DNA from: Candidatus Cloacimonadota bacterium
Lineage (GTDB): Bacteria; Cloacimonadota; Cloacimonadia; Cloacimonadales; TCS61
Length of the DNA stretch: 37,689 nt
Assembly (NCBI GenBank): GCA_030600585.1
Contig: JAUVLU010000025.1
Location: forward strand, 1 to 37,689
Direction of reading: 5' to 3'
Made by a program: the position numbers and the translations under genes. Of this stretch, positions 1 to 8,993 are shown piece after piece (positions within the stretch are counted from its first letter, which is position 1; the number at the start of each line of letters is the position of its first letter). The notes beneath the pieces were generated by a model. It was not told the DNA's origin. It searched no databases and saw only the letters and a program-made list of their open reading frames with translations.

Positions 1-60
1 TTAAAGACAAGAGATAAATCTATGAAGATTAATTAGAAAACAATAACTTCAAAAACAAAA

Positions 61-90
61 AAGCCCTGCTCGCTAAACGAGACAGGGCTT
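61..90. terminator. Bidirectional terminator-like hairpin
   Basis: AAGCCCTG pairs with CAGGGCTT and CTCG with CGAG around the loop CTAAA, with one bulged A. The right side continues TTTT on the plus strand; on the minus strand the stem is followed by a longer T-rich run (TTTTTTGTTTTT). It would serve a plus-strand gene ending at about base 36, or stop minus-strand transcripts. Confidence 0.6.
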
Positions 91-503
91 TTCTGCAGTT
101 GTGTTATCTGTTCGTTTTGAGTTATCCCAATTCATCGGGATGATCCTGCAGCATGCATATACATTAACTCAACAGCTATTCAATAGGGTAGAGGTCTCAA
201 TTTTCAAACCCTAACCCCAAAACCTTATACCCAGTTTTTAATATAACCAAATACAAATAGATTCTCTTTCTCAATATCTACATGAATGTAACTTCTCCTG
301 AATTAATATAAAGAATTTACTTTTTTATGTATATAAGCAAAATGAAGTATAACTTTCTTTAAAACGTCCAAATATCGAATATCCTTCAATCATTCAATTC
401 AAATGTGTTTCTACCTAACTTTCCCATTTATGTCCACCTGTGGTTGAATTCTGAAGCTTATGGAAAATACAATATTAAAAGCGATAGTTACAATCCAGCC
501 TTC

Positions 504-529
504 GTCCTTCGACTACGCTCAGGATGACA
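504..529. repeat. Short intergenic repeat, TCCTTCGACTACGCTCAGGA core
   Basis: The core has TCCT and AGGA arms around a GC-rich centre, in otherwise AT-rich non-coding DNA. From memory, close variants of this core occur in intergenic DNA of many environmental bacteria. No second copy is visible in this window, so the repeat status rests on that recollection. Confidence 0.35.
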
Positions 530-946
530 CAAGCTTCGGCTTAGTAAACAGGATGATAGTTAGTATTATGAAAAGAGAGGATTAATAGATTTAAATGTTT
601 ACATAAACAAATACTATCGGTAGAGTGATTTCATACATAGCACTAAACGACTATGTAATAAATGGTTACATTAATACTTCTATGTTTACATAATATACAT
701 TATCACAGGTTCTAAATCCAGCTTTTCTGTCACCCCTATTTTTCAACGCCTCTCTCCCTTCTTTAATTTATTTTTCTATAATATAAGATCATCTTAATTT
801 TACATTCTTTAAAATTGATTTCTGATATATCATTTATTAATTGGTTTTTAGAAAATTGAAAATATTTACAAAAAGAAAAAAAATCTTTAAATTTGTTATA
901 ATTTAGTGTCTGAACGAAAACTCAATAATTTCAAATATTGAACAAG

Positions 947-1036
947 ACCTTACGGATGGTTGAGAAACGAGACCTCCGTAATGGTCGGTATTTGAAACTT
1001 CAACCATTGCGAAGGTTTCCAACCATTCGCAAGGTT
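947..1036. repeat. Cluster of four ACC-N7-GGT palindromic modules
   Basis: Four 14-16 nt modules lie at 947-960, 972-985, 1002-1017 and 1021-1036. Each starts ACC or AACC, ends GGT or GGTT, and has a 7-nt core. The first two cores, TTACGGA and TCCGTAA, are exact reverse complements. So are the last two, TTGCGAA and TTCGCAA. Modules three and four form a 19-nt tandem duplication. The cluster can fold as local hairpins or as two larger ones. Function is unknown; a REP-like or structured-RNA element is possible. Confidence 0.55.
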
Positions 1037-1177
1037 TTAATACTTTCCTTTCAAGCACTATTTGGTAATAAATGTGTAAATATCTCCAAATATTGATTCT
1101 GACGTCCGAAATAATTTAAGTTGAGTAAAATTACCTTAAAATTGAAAGAAATGAACCAATAATGGATTTGGATTGTT

Positions 1178-1209
1178 AAAAAAAGATATTACAAGGTGAA
1201 AGTCTTGTA
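1178..1209 (-). terminator. Probable miaB terminator
   Basis: On the minus strand TACAAG and CTTGTA (1209-1190) form a 6-bp stem with an 8-nt loop. Five bases later comes a run of seven T (1184-1178). It lies 8 nt past the miaB stop. The stem is AT-rich, so termination may be weak. Confidence 0.5.
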
Positions 1210-1216
1210 TAATGTG

Positions 1217-2518
1217 TTATTTTATTAATTTACCTTTTAGTGTCCAGCCAACAGCATCTGTTATTTTCACTTTAACAAATTTTCCAATTAAAGATCTATC
1301 TCCGGGGAAAACTGTTATTTTAAAGTCCCTACTTTTACCAGCCATTTCGTCAGCAGATTTTTTACTTACCTGTTCTACATAGATCTCTTTTATTTTCCCA
1401 ATTTGTTCTTTATATTTAGATGTTGTGATATTCTGTTGAAGCTCGATAAGCTGTTGCAATCTTGATAGGCGAATATCTTCCGGTATATGATCGGTAAAAT
1501 CGGCAGCTTTTGTTCCGGTTCGAGGAGAGTATTTAAAGGTAAAGGCATAATCGAATTGAATTTTTTTCATCAGATCGTAAGTTCTTTGGAACTGCTCATC
1601 TGTCTCACCCGGAAAACCGGCAATAATATCAGTGGTTATAGCTATATCCGGCATTGCCTGTTTTAATTTTTGAGTGATATTAAAAAAATGCTGTGAAGTG
1701 TATCCACGATTCATTTTAGCTAAAATATCATCATCCCCGCTTTGCATTGCCAAATGCAAGTGTTCACATACTTTTCCCGATTCTGCCATAACCTGTATAA
1801 CCTCATCAGAAAGGTCTTTAGGATGAGATGAAACAAATCTGATGCGTTTGATTGAATCAATTTTATTTACCTGCCGTAAAAGTTCGGCAAAATTCACATT
1901 TTTGTAATTATAGGAATTAACATTCTGCCCTAGTAGTGTAACGTCTTTAAAGCCCTTCTCCCCTATCTTCCAAATCTCATTAATGATGTCTTCGGTCGGT
2001 CTGCTTCGTTCTCTACCGCGGGTGTACGGCACAATGCAATATGAGCAGAAATTATTACATCCACGCATAATTGTTACAAAAGCATTGAATTTACCGGTAT
2101 GGATCGGGTAAATATCCTTATATATTTCACTATCATTTACAATTGTATTACATTTGAAATCAGCTTCTTCAAACAAACCGGTTATTATTTCGGGCAGCTT
2201 TTTATACTGATCTACACCAACCACAAAATCAATATTGGAATTCATCTCGTTCAGCTTTTTATCAAGACGCTGCGCCATACAGCCGATCACCCCGATCTTC
2301 AAGTTCTTTTTCTGCCTTTTGCGGCTCATTTCATTATTGATGCGTCCAAGAACACGATCTTCAGCATGCTGCCGCACAGAGCAGGTATTAAAGATTATTA
2401 CATCTGCATCTGCTATATCTTCTACAATTGAGAATTGGTCACTTTTCAGGATTGATCTGACAAGCTCGCTATCTGCCACATTCATCTGGCAGCCGTATGT
2501 TTCTATATATATATTCAT
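1217..2518 (-). CDS. miaB: tRNA-2-methylthio-N6-dimethylallyladenosine synthase MiaB
   Basis: MiaB is a radical-SAM methylthiotransferase that adds the methylthio group to i6A37 in tRNAs reading U-starting codons. At 433 aa it is full length. The N-terminal UPF0004 domain carries the three auxiliary-cluster cysteines C10, C46 and C80. The radical-SAM motif is C154-x3-C158-x2-C161, followed by the YTRGRERSRP stretch typical of MiaB. A C-terminal TRAM domain spans about 370-433 and should bind tRNA. The ATG is preceded by an AGGTGG ribosome-binding site. It is the last gene of the metG-to-miaB run, 176 nt after the permease gene, and may have its own promoter. A hairpin terminator follows. Confidence 0.95.
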   Translation of the reverse strand: MNIYIETYGCQMNVADSELVRSILKSDQFSIVEDIADADVIIFNTCSVRQHAEDRVLGRINNEMSRKRQKKNLKIGVIGCMAQRLDKKLNEMNSNIDFVVGVDQYKKLPEIITGLFEEADFKCNTIVNDSEIYKDIYPIHTGKFNAFVTIMRGCNNFCSYCIVPYTRGRERSRPTEDIINEIWKIGEKGFKDVTLLGQNVNSYNYKNVNFAELLRQVNKIDSIKRIRFVSSHPKDLSDEVIQVMAESGKVCEHLHLAMQSGDDDILAKMNRGYTSQHFFNITQKLKQAMPDIAITTDIIAGFPGETDEQFQRTYDLMKKIQFDYAFTFKYSPRTGTKAADFTDHIPEDIRLSRLQQLIELQQNITTSKYKEQIGKIKEIYVEQVSKKSADEMAGKSRDFKITVFPGDRSLIGKFVKVKITDAVGWTLKGKLIK

Positions 2519-2544
2519 TTTTTTGCCACCTGTCTTCTATAAAT

Positions 2545-2567
2545 CGGCTTTGCAAAGCAAAACGATG
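2545..2567. repeat. Intergenic repeat with GCTTTGCAAAGC palindrome
   Basis: The palindrome GCTTTGCAAAGC is followed by AAAACGATG. A related sequence in opposite orientation lies at 24274-24298, with a second GCTTCGCAAAGC-type hairpin at 24309-24327. Both lie in non-coding DNA, so this looks like a small dispersed repeat family. Confidence 0.45.
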
Positions 2568-2640
2568 TTTTTTAAGCTATGCCACGGCAAGCTGACTTAC
2601 ATTGACTTTTGTGATTATAGATTTCATATGTATTGAGTGT

Positions 2641-2682
2641 TCAAATCTCAAATCGTAAATCACCAATCGTAAATCTTAAATT
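2641..2682. repeat. AAATC-type short tandem repeat
   Basis: A degenerate run of about 10-nt units (variants of CAAATCGTAA) lies between the permease stop and miaB. It has no coding potential and no obvious function. Confidence 0.4.
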
Positions 2683-2694
2683 TCCTTTATGTTT

Positions 2695-4560
2695 TTATAT
2701 TTTTCTTCTTCTATCACCCAGCAAAACAATATCTCGCAGAGCTTCAATATTCTTGGCTTTCAGCCATTTCTTTTCAAAATTAGAATTTTGTACTATCTGA
2801 GCAATTGCCGCTAATGCCTGTAAGTGAAAGTTACGTTCATCACGCGTTCCGGTAATAACAAATACAGTATTAACTTTTTGTGCTTCATCATTGAAATAAA
2901 TCCCTTCCCTGCATCTTGCCAGCAGGATATTGAATTTCTTTTCTCCTTCGATAATAATATGAGGAATAGCCAGAGAATCGGTGAGTACAGTAGAACTTTC
3001 AGCTTCCCGTTCCAACAATTTATTATAGAAGTATTCACAATTTATATTAATATTTACACACACTTTATCTGCAATTGTATGGAAAAATTCTTCTTTGGAA
3101 ACAGACTTATCAATATCCAAAACAACAGCATTTTCAATGAGTTCATCAAACCTGTCTTTTGTAATATTATCGCGTTCCCTGATTATTTCTTTCAATTCAG
3201 TTTCTAAAGATGTGGTTACCAGATCTTTTGCTTTGATCCGCTTTACAATCTGAAAAAGAGCAGATTCTTTATTAGAACGGATGCGACCATAGAACCAGTA
3301 CCAGGATAATCCACAAATTATAAAAACAGCAGTCAGAATGAGCGGCATAGCTCCCATTTCGATAATAAGAAATATATACGCTACAACTGCGATAACCTGC
3401 AACCATGGATATAATGGACTTTTAAATTTTGGACGGTAATTTTGAATTCCACTTTCACGCATGATTATTACAGAAATATTTATAAATATAAACAATAGTA
3501 TTTTCATAGTGGATGCCATTTTAACAAGTGTTTCCAAAGGAAGGAAGATTACTAATATCATGAAACCACTGGTAAATAATATTGCATTAACTGGAGTCTT
3601 TTGTTTTTTGCTCACTTTTCCAAAAAATGAAGGCAGTAAATTATCCTGACTCATTGCCATTGGATTACGTGAAGATGCCATGATACCAGCATTCGCTGTA
3701 GAAAAAAACGCCAATAAAGCTGCTATTGATAATAGATACATTCCCGGTTTCCCGGCAAAAACTGCAGCTCCGTCACTAATTGGCGTGAGAGAATAAAGTC
3801 TTGGAGCTGGTGAAAGAAGTTTATCTCCTAATATACCCACTGTTACAAAAACGACTACCACATAAGCAATAGTTACGATTGTAAATGCCGAGATCATTCC
3901 AAGTGGTATATTTCGCGATGGATTTTTTATTTCTTCGGCAACACTGGCAATCTTCGTTAATCCACCATAAGATACAAATATCAAGCCGGAAGTCATAAAA
4001 ATAGTTTTCAGATCACCTTTCATAAAGTCATCAAAATGACGATTATCAACGTGAGGAATTCCTTTGACAACATAATATAAAAGTAATGCCAGTAAACCCA
4101 TCACCATAATAACCTGAATGTATCCAGCATGCTTAGTGCTTCTAAGATTTATTATTGTAAAAAATACGCAGAAAACAACAGCGATCAATTTAATCTGGAA
4201 AATAGTGATTTCAGGATAAATGATCGAAGCAAAAGCACCGATACCTACCAAGGCAAAAGCACTTTTAAAAGCTAATGAGAACCATGCTGAAATCCCTGCG
4301 ATCGTTCCAAACCCTCCTCCCATACTTCGATTGACAAAGAAATAATCACCACCGGATTTGGGCATTGCTGTAGCCAGTTCAGCTTTACTGAACATAGAAG
4401 GAAGCACCAGAATTCCAGCTAGAAGATATGCCAGAATTACAGCGGGACCGGATTTGTAATATGCCAAACCCGGTAATATAAAAAGACCTGAGCTGATCAT
4501 TGCTCCGGCAGCTATACTAAATACTGATAATAAACCGAGTTCCTTTTTCAATCCTGTCAT
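2695..4560 (-). CDS. APC-superfamily amino-acid permease fused to a PTS EIIA-like domain
   Basis: Residues 1-425 form an APC permease: about 12 hydrophobic segments, the early helix break GAMISSGLFILPG (19-31) that contacts substrate amine in this family, and a conserved EE-IKNPSRNIP loop (209-219). A soluble tail of about 190 residues follows. Its last part (about 475-615) resembles the fructose/nitrogen-type PTS EIIA domain, with the LAIPH motif placing the phospho-accepting histidine at H534. The substrate is probably a neutral or cationic amino acid but cannot be read from sequence. The tail suggests control of uptake by phosphorylation or ligand binding. It sits 14 nt downstream of a diguanylate cyclase gene and has a GGGAAT ribosome-binding site before ATG. 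The fold assignment is sure; the regulatory role is inferred. Confidence 0.88.
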   Translation of the reverse strand: MTGLKKELGLLSVFSIAAGAMISSGLFILPGLAYYKSGPAVILAYLLAGILVLPSMFSKAELATAMPKSGGDYFFVNRSMGGGFGTIAGISAWFSLAFKSAFALVGIGAFASIIYPEITIFQIKLIAVVFCVFFTIINLRSTKHAGYIQVIMVMGLLALLLYYVVKGIPHVDNRHFDDFMKGDLKTIFMTSGLIFVSYGGLTKIASVAEEIKNPSRNIPLGMISAFTIVTIAYVVVVFVTVGILGDKLLSPAPRLYSLTPISDGAAVFAGKPGMYLLSIAALLAFFSTANAGIMASSRNPMAMSQDNLLPSFFGKVSKKQKTPVNAILFTSGFMILVIFLPLETLVKMASTMKILLFIFINISVIIMRESGIQNYRPKFKSPLYPWLQVIAVVAYIFLIIEMGAMPLILTAVFIICGLSWYWFYGRIRSNKESALFQIVKRIKAKDLVTTSLETELKEIIRERDNITKDRFDELIENAVVLDIDKSVSKEEFFHTIADKVCVNININCEYFYNKLLEREAESSTVLTDSLAIPHIIIEGEKKFNILLARCREGIYFNDEAQKVNTVFVITGTRDERNFHLQALAAIAQIVQNSNFEKKWLKAKNIEALRDIVLLGDRRRKI

Positions 4561-4574
4561 ATTATTCCCATAAT

Positions 4575-5789
4575 TTATTTTGTAATTACAACCTTATTTT
4601 TACCTTGAGTTTTGCCTTTATACATAGCTTTATCAGCTTTTTTAATAAGATCACTAATTGTTAATTCTACATTCGTATAATAACTAATGCCTATTGTTGC
4701 GGTTATGGATATTTCTTTATCTTTATATGTAATTGGGAATTTAGCAATCTGCTCGAGGATAATTTGAGTTACATGTAATGCGCCTATAGAGTTGGTTTGT
4801 GGGAGAAGTAGAACGAATTCTTCACCACCATAGCGTCCTACAACATCTTGTTTTCTAACAAGTTCAACCATCAAATTTGAAATTTGTTTTAACACAAAAT
4901 CACCACATTCATGTCCATATTTATCATTAACATTCTTGAAATCGTCCAGATCGATCATTGCAATTGAGAAAACTTCCTTAGAACGTTCAAATTTAAGTTT
5001 CTCGTATTCAATTTTCTCTAAGATAGCACGTCGATTCGGAAGCTGAGTAAGAGAATCAATTCTAGATAGTGCATGCAGTCTTGCAATTGATATTTTTAGT
5101 TCTTTTTTTGTTCTATTAAGCTCTGTCATATCAACAGATAAATTATATAATTCCTGAACTCCAAAAATAGTTTCATGTTTATGGAAACTGGTTAGCACAT
5201 TTAAAATGGATCTATCTTTATGAAGATATTCCATCTCACCTTGATAAATTTCAACATTGTCGTCATAATATTTATCTATGTTACTTTTAAATTTTTTAAA
5301 AGATGAACTAGGTACAATTATATCTTCAATTTTTTTACCTATAACTTCGTTATTTTTAAATCCATAAATCTTCTTGCAAGCATGATTCCAGTATGTTACA
5401 GTATGATCTCTACCGACTCCATAAATTGCTATGCCCTGAGCATTATAGATCATATTTTCAAATTTCTTTTCATATTGATGAAGTTTGTCATCAATATGAA
5501 ACCATTCAACTAAATCTTCTTTATATTCCTTAAATCTTCTAAAAGTGAATATAATAAACCCAATAGTTGTTACGAAAAATATTATCAATAATTCAATAAC
5601 ATACCTATATCCAAAATTACCATACACTCCTATTATTCGATTTGGTATATGAAAAAAATTTAATAGAAAGTATGTAATTACGATTATTAATGTTATTATA
5701 ATTAAATCTACCTGTATTTTCTTTTTAGTAAGAAATGAACCTGACAGATTTTTCTTTGGATCTAATTGCTTTGCGATATCTACCTCCAT
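4575..5789 (-). CDS. Membrane-anchored PAS-GGDEF diguanylate cyclase
   Basis: It makes cyclic di-GMP from two GTP. Two hydrophobic segments (about 28-46 and 62-82) place it in the inner membrane. A PAS sensor domain follows (about 105-225), then a GGDEF domain (about 240-404). The active-site loop is GGEEF (321-325), a functional variant. The inhibitory I-site RKQD (312-315) lies exactly five residues upstream, so product feedback inhibition is expected. No EAL or HD-GYP domain is present. It lies 19 nt after a second GGDEF gene and 14 nt before the permease, in a presumed operon. The AGGA directly abuts the ATG, so the precise start is uncertain. Confidence 0.92.
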   Translation of the reverse strand: MEVDIAKQLDPKKNLSGSFLTKKKIQVDLIIITLIIVITYFLLNFFHIPNRIIGVYGNFGYRYVIELLIIFFVTTIGFIIFTFRRFKEYKEDLVEWFHIDDKLHQYEKKFENMIYNAQGIAIYGVGRDHTVTYWNHACKKIYGFKNNEVIGKKIEDIIVPSSSFKKFKSNIDKYYDDNVEIYQGEMEYLHKDRSILNVLTSFHKHETIFGVQELYNLSVDMTELNRTKKELKISIARLHALSRIDSLTQLPNRRAILEKIEYEKLKFERSKEVFSIAMIDLDDFKNVNDKYGHECGDFVLKQISNLMVELVRKQDVVGRYGGEEFVLLLPQTNSIGALHVTQIILEQIAKFPITYKDKEISITATIGISYYTNVELTISDLIKKADKAMYKGKTQGKNKVVITK

Positions 5790-5808
5790 TCCTGCAGATC
5801 ACATTATT

Positions 5809-6717
5809 CTACAGTTCATTATAAACCATTACTTGATTTTTCCCTAATTCTTTTGCTTGATATAACGCTTTATCAGCGTTTGTAATACAACTTTCATAAT
5901 TACATGTTCCTGTATAATGAGAAACACCAAAAGTCATTGTTAATTTTATTGTTTTCTTACTAAAAAGAAACTTTTTTTTATATATTTTTATTCTTAGTTT
6001 TTCAGCTAATAATTTTGCGCCTTCTATCTTTGTTTGTGGAAGTAGAAACAGGAATTCATCACCACCCCAGCGACCAACTATATCCTGTTTACGGAGTGAT
6101 TTCCTCATTAGCTCGCTGAGTTCTTTTAAGATAAAATCACCTGCATCATGGCCATATGTGTCGTTTATTTTTTTATAGTCATCAATATCACATAAGATCA
6201 TTGAAAAATGTTCTCTATTTCTCCCGAATCTGTTTTTTTCGTATTTAATGCTTCCGATTAAAGCTCTGCGATTTGCCAGCTTAGTCAGCGGATCGGTTAG
6301 AGATAGTTTTTCCATTTTAAGATAAGCTTTTTCCAATTTTTCTTCTGCAGCTCTATGCTCGGTTACATTTCTCATAGAGGCATATAAAGCAGTAGAACCA
6401 TTCCATGGGATAATTGATAAAAGAATCTCAAACGAAAGGATTTCTCCATCTTTTTTTTCATATCTCCGAATTTCAATATTATCATGAAAAGAAATTTGAT
6501 CAGGAAGTTGCTTTCTTGAGATATCATCATCGTCATCCAAAAAGAGATCATTGAATTTTTTACCAATTAACCCTGATTTATGCGTTTGAAAAATATGTAA
6601 GGCAATTTTATTGGCTTCTTTTATCCTTCCGGTTTCAGAGTCAATTATAATATTGGCATCAATGGCATTTTGAAAAATGCTTTCATAATTCTTCTGATTC
6701 TTCATCTGCTCCTTCAA
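5809..6717 (-). CDS. Cytoplasmic PAS-GGDEF diguanylate cyclase
   Basis: This is a predicted cyclic-di-GMP synthase of 302 aa without membrane segments. A PAS domain occupies about 10-125, and its NVTEH end is typical of the PAS/PAC boundary. A short helix leads into the GGDEF domain (about 140-302), with canonical GGDEF at 218-222 and the I-site RKQD at 209-212. Its catalytic domain closely resembles that of the next gene (shared GHxxGDF and RKQD-x5-GG stretches), so the pair probably arose by duplication, with different sensor ends. It begins 13 nt after metG. Met5 is an alternative start, because AAGGAG lies inside the first codons. Confidence 0.92.
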   Translation of the reverse strand: MKEQMKNQKNYESIFQNAIDANIIIDSETGRIKEANKIALHIFQTHKSGLIGKKFNDLFLDDDDDISRKQLPDQISFHDNIEIRRYEKKDGEILSFEILLSIIPWNGSTALYASMRNVTEHRAAEEKLEKAYLKMEKLSLTDPLTKLANRRALIGSIKYEKNRFGRNREHFSMILCDIDDYKKINDTYGHDAGDFILKELSELMRKSLRKQDIVGRWGGDEFLFLLPQTKIEGAKLLAEKLRIKIYKKKFLFSKKTIKLTMTFGVSHYTGTCNYESCITNADKALYQAKELGKNQVMVYNEL

Positions 6718-6730
6718 TTAATTTGTTCTC

Positions 6731-8794
6731 TCAAGAAATTTCACTTCCTTCTTTTACATCTTTATCAGGATGCAAAATTGAAAGTTTCCCATTTTCTTCC
6801 GCAGCCAATATCATAGCTTGAGATTCTACTCCCATCACCTTTCGGGGTTTTAAATTAATCAGCATTGGAACTTTCCTGCCGATTAGATATTCCGGTTCAT
6901 AATCTTTGCCGATACCGGCTATCACTGAACGTTCTTCCCCACCGATATTTACTTTGAGTTTAATTAACTTATTCGATTTTTTAACTTTCTCTGCTTCTAA
7001 TATTTTTACAATGCGGATTTCCAGTTTCATAAAATCTTCATATTCAATTTGAGGTTTATGTTTGATCACAATCTCTTCCTTTTCATTTTCTTTCTGAGTT
7101 TGTTTAAGGATTTTAAGCTGTTCTGCAACTTCAGAATCCTCAATTTTCTTGAACAAAGAAGATACTTCTCCAATCTTAAAATTATCGGGAGTTTCTTCAA
7201 CATCTTCCCATTTAAATTTTTCAGATAAATTCATCATCTTTCTTAATCTTTTCATTGCTTCCGGCATAATAGGAGAAAATATAATTGAGATTCTTCGTAA
7301 TAATTCCGCACAAGCAAAAAGCGTTTCATTAGCTTTTTTCTTCTCCGTTTTTATTGTTTCCCAAGGTTTTTCTTCATCGAAAAGTTTATTACCTCTTCTT
7401 GATAAGTCCATAATTAATTGAACTGTTTTTCTTACGTTAAAATTTTCATATAACTTTACTATATCAATTTCTGATCGAGTGATAATATCAATAGGTGGTA
7501 AAACGGGATTATTTACTTTAGGTACAAATTTTTTCTTAATGAAAGACTTGGCTCCACTTTCTGGTTCTTCTATCTTTCCATCAAAGAACTTCTTCGCAAA
7601 TATGAAAGTTCTATTGGCAAGATTACCGAGAACATCGTTCAAATCTTTGTTTACTTTATTTTGGAAATCTTCCCAACTAAAATCACTGTCCTTTGTTTCC
7701 GGTGCATTAACCGCTAATACATAACGCAGATATTCACCTTCAAAATATTTAAGGTAATCTTCTACCCACACAGTCCAGTTGCGGCTGGTTGACATCTTTT
7801 GTCCTTCCAGATTCAGGTATTCATTTGCCGGAACGTCATGCGGAAGAACAAATCCCTCTTTTTGTTTGGAAAGCATTGCAGGCCAGATTATGGTATGAAA
7901 TGGTATGTTGTCTTTTCCCAAAAAGTGGATCATTTTAGTATTTTTATCTAACCAATAGTCTTTCCATTTATCAGGCTCACCAATATTTTCTGCCCATTCT
8001 TTAGATGAAGAAAGATAGCCGATCGGAGCATCAAACCAAACATAAAGCACTTTTCCCTCAGTATTTTCCAGCGGAATAGGAACTCCCCAATTTAGATCAC
8101 GAGTTATAGCACGTTCCCGCAGACCGTCATTAAGCCAACTGAGAACAAAATTTCTAACATTATCTTTCCAGTATGTTTTAGTATCGAGCCAATTACGTAA
8201 TTCAGTTTCAAATTTAGGAAGATCAATATACCAGTGTGTTGTATTTTTAATGATTGGTACTTCACCCGAAAGCTTGCTTTTCGGCTCGATCAAATCCATT
8301 GCATCGATCAATTTACCACAAGCATCACATTGATCTCCACGTGCTCCGTCTGCTTTGCAAAACGGGCATATTCCTTCCACATATCTATCTGATAAAAACC
8401 GTTTCTGCTTTTCATCATAGAATTGTTTTATATCTTTTTTTATAATATAACCGGCATCGAGTAGATTGGTAAAAAAATCCTGCGAAATTTTTATATGATT
8501 CGGATGTGATGTTCCCGAAAAGTTATCCAATTGAATATTTAATCCTTTTAGATCGGCTCTCATGCTTTTATTGAATTTATCTACAATATCCTGCGGTGAA
8601 ACATTTTCTTCTTCAGCTTTGATCGAGATAGGAGTTCCGTAATCATCACTTCCGCCAACGTATAGAACATCATTTCCAACTAATTTTTGGTATCTTACAA
8701 AAATATCCGCATTCAAATATGAACCGGCAATGTGACCAATATGTAATTTACCATTTGCATAAGTAAGCGCGCTGGTTACTAAAAATTTTTCCAA
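6731..8794 (-). CDS. metG: Methionyl-tRNA synthetase
   Basis: It charges tRNA-Met in the cytoplasm. Class I motifs are HIGH at 18-21 and KMSTS at 333-337. A zinc knuckle has four cysteines (C143, C146, C156, C159). The anticodon-binding helical domain follows, and an EMAPII/Arc1p-like tRNA-binding domain occupies about 583-687, the usual dimerising tail of bacterial MetRS. The start is TTG, 7 nt after GGAG; no in-frame ATG fits better, since the HIGH motif begins at residue 18. A TTGACA box lies about 60 nt upstream. It heads a run continuing into the cyclase genes. Confidence 0.96.
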   Translation of the reverse strand: MEKFLVTSALTYANGKLHIGHIAGSYLNADIFVRYQKLVGNDVLYVGGSDDYGTPISIKAEEENVSPQDIVDKFNKSMRADLKGLNIQLDNFSGTSHPNHIKISQDFFTNLLDAGYIIKKDIKQFYDEKQKRFLSDRYVEGICPFCKADGARGDQCDACGKLIDAMDLIEPKSKLSGEVPIIKNTTHWYIDLPKFETELRNWLDTKTYWKDNVRNFVLSWLNDGLRERAITRDLNWGVPIPLENTEGKVLYVWFDAPIGYLSSSKEWAENIGEPDKWKDYWLDKNTKMIHFLGKDNIPFHTIIWPAMLSKQKEGFVLPHDVPANEYLNLEGQKMSTSRNWTVWVEDYLKYFEGEYLRYVLAVNAPETKDSDFSWEDFQNKVNKDLNDVLGNLANRTFIFAKKFFDGKIEEPESGAKSFIKKKFVPKVNNPVLPPIDIITRSEIDIVKLYENFNVRKTVQLIMDLSRRGNKLFDEEKPWETIKTEKKKANETLFACAELLRRISIIFSPIMPEAMKRLRKMMNLSEKFKWEDVEETPDNFKIGEVSSLFKKIEDSEVAEQLKILKQTQKENEKEEIVIKHKPQIEYEDFMKLEIRIVKILEAEKVKKSNKLIKLKVNIGGEERSVIAGIGKDYEPEYLIGRKVPMLINLKPRKVMGVESQAMILAAEENGKLSILHPDKDVKEGSEIS

Positions 8795-8854
8795 AATTAC
8801 TCTCCATATCTTCTAAATTTCTTACAAAATCTTAAAACTAATTTATTTTAATAG

Positions 8855-8860
8855 TGTCAA
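8855..8860 (-). promoter_or_regulatory. Candidate -35 box for metG
   Basis: TTGACA on the minus strand lies about 60 nt before the metG TTG start, in the gap after the ctpA terminator. A T-rich hexamer (TTTTAA) follows at 17-nt spacing but is a poor -10. The box matches consensus; the promoter is inferred. Confidence 0.35.
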
Positions 8861-8923
8861 GATTTATTGATAATTGTAATTTTATATTTTTATATAATAT
8901 TTATTATCAAAAAAATTGAATGT

Positions 8924-8962
8924 AAAAATAAAAACCTTCCAGACTGAAAGATCCGGAAGGTT
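8924..8962 (-). terminator. Rho-independent terminator after ctpA
   Basis: On the minus strand AACCTTCC pairs with GGAAGGTT (8962-8955 and 8940-8933), extended by three inner pairs, with an 8-nt loop. TTTATTTTT follows. It lies about 30 nt beyond the ctpA stop and ends the long housekeeping run, separating it from metG. Confidence 0.85.
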
Positions 8963-8993
8963 GTAAACAATCATTTTGGTTAAATATTAAATG

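Larger units (their letters stand above)
1..1216. other. Gene-free region with hairpins and repeats
   Basis: I find no convincing gene here on either strand. A short reading frame from base 1 ends in TAG at 34-36, just before the hairpin at 61-90, so it may be the tail of a plus-strand gene lying left of the window; it is too short to name. The rest is AT-rich, with stop codons in all frames. It contains the 61-90 hairpin, a short repeat near 504-529, a palindromic cluster at 947-1036 and the probable miaB terminator at 1178-1209. Confidence 0.6.

Noticed and set aside
1-36. Possible C-terminal tail of a plus-strand gene (11 codons then TAG)
   Set aside because: Too short to identify; noted only because a hairpin follows it.
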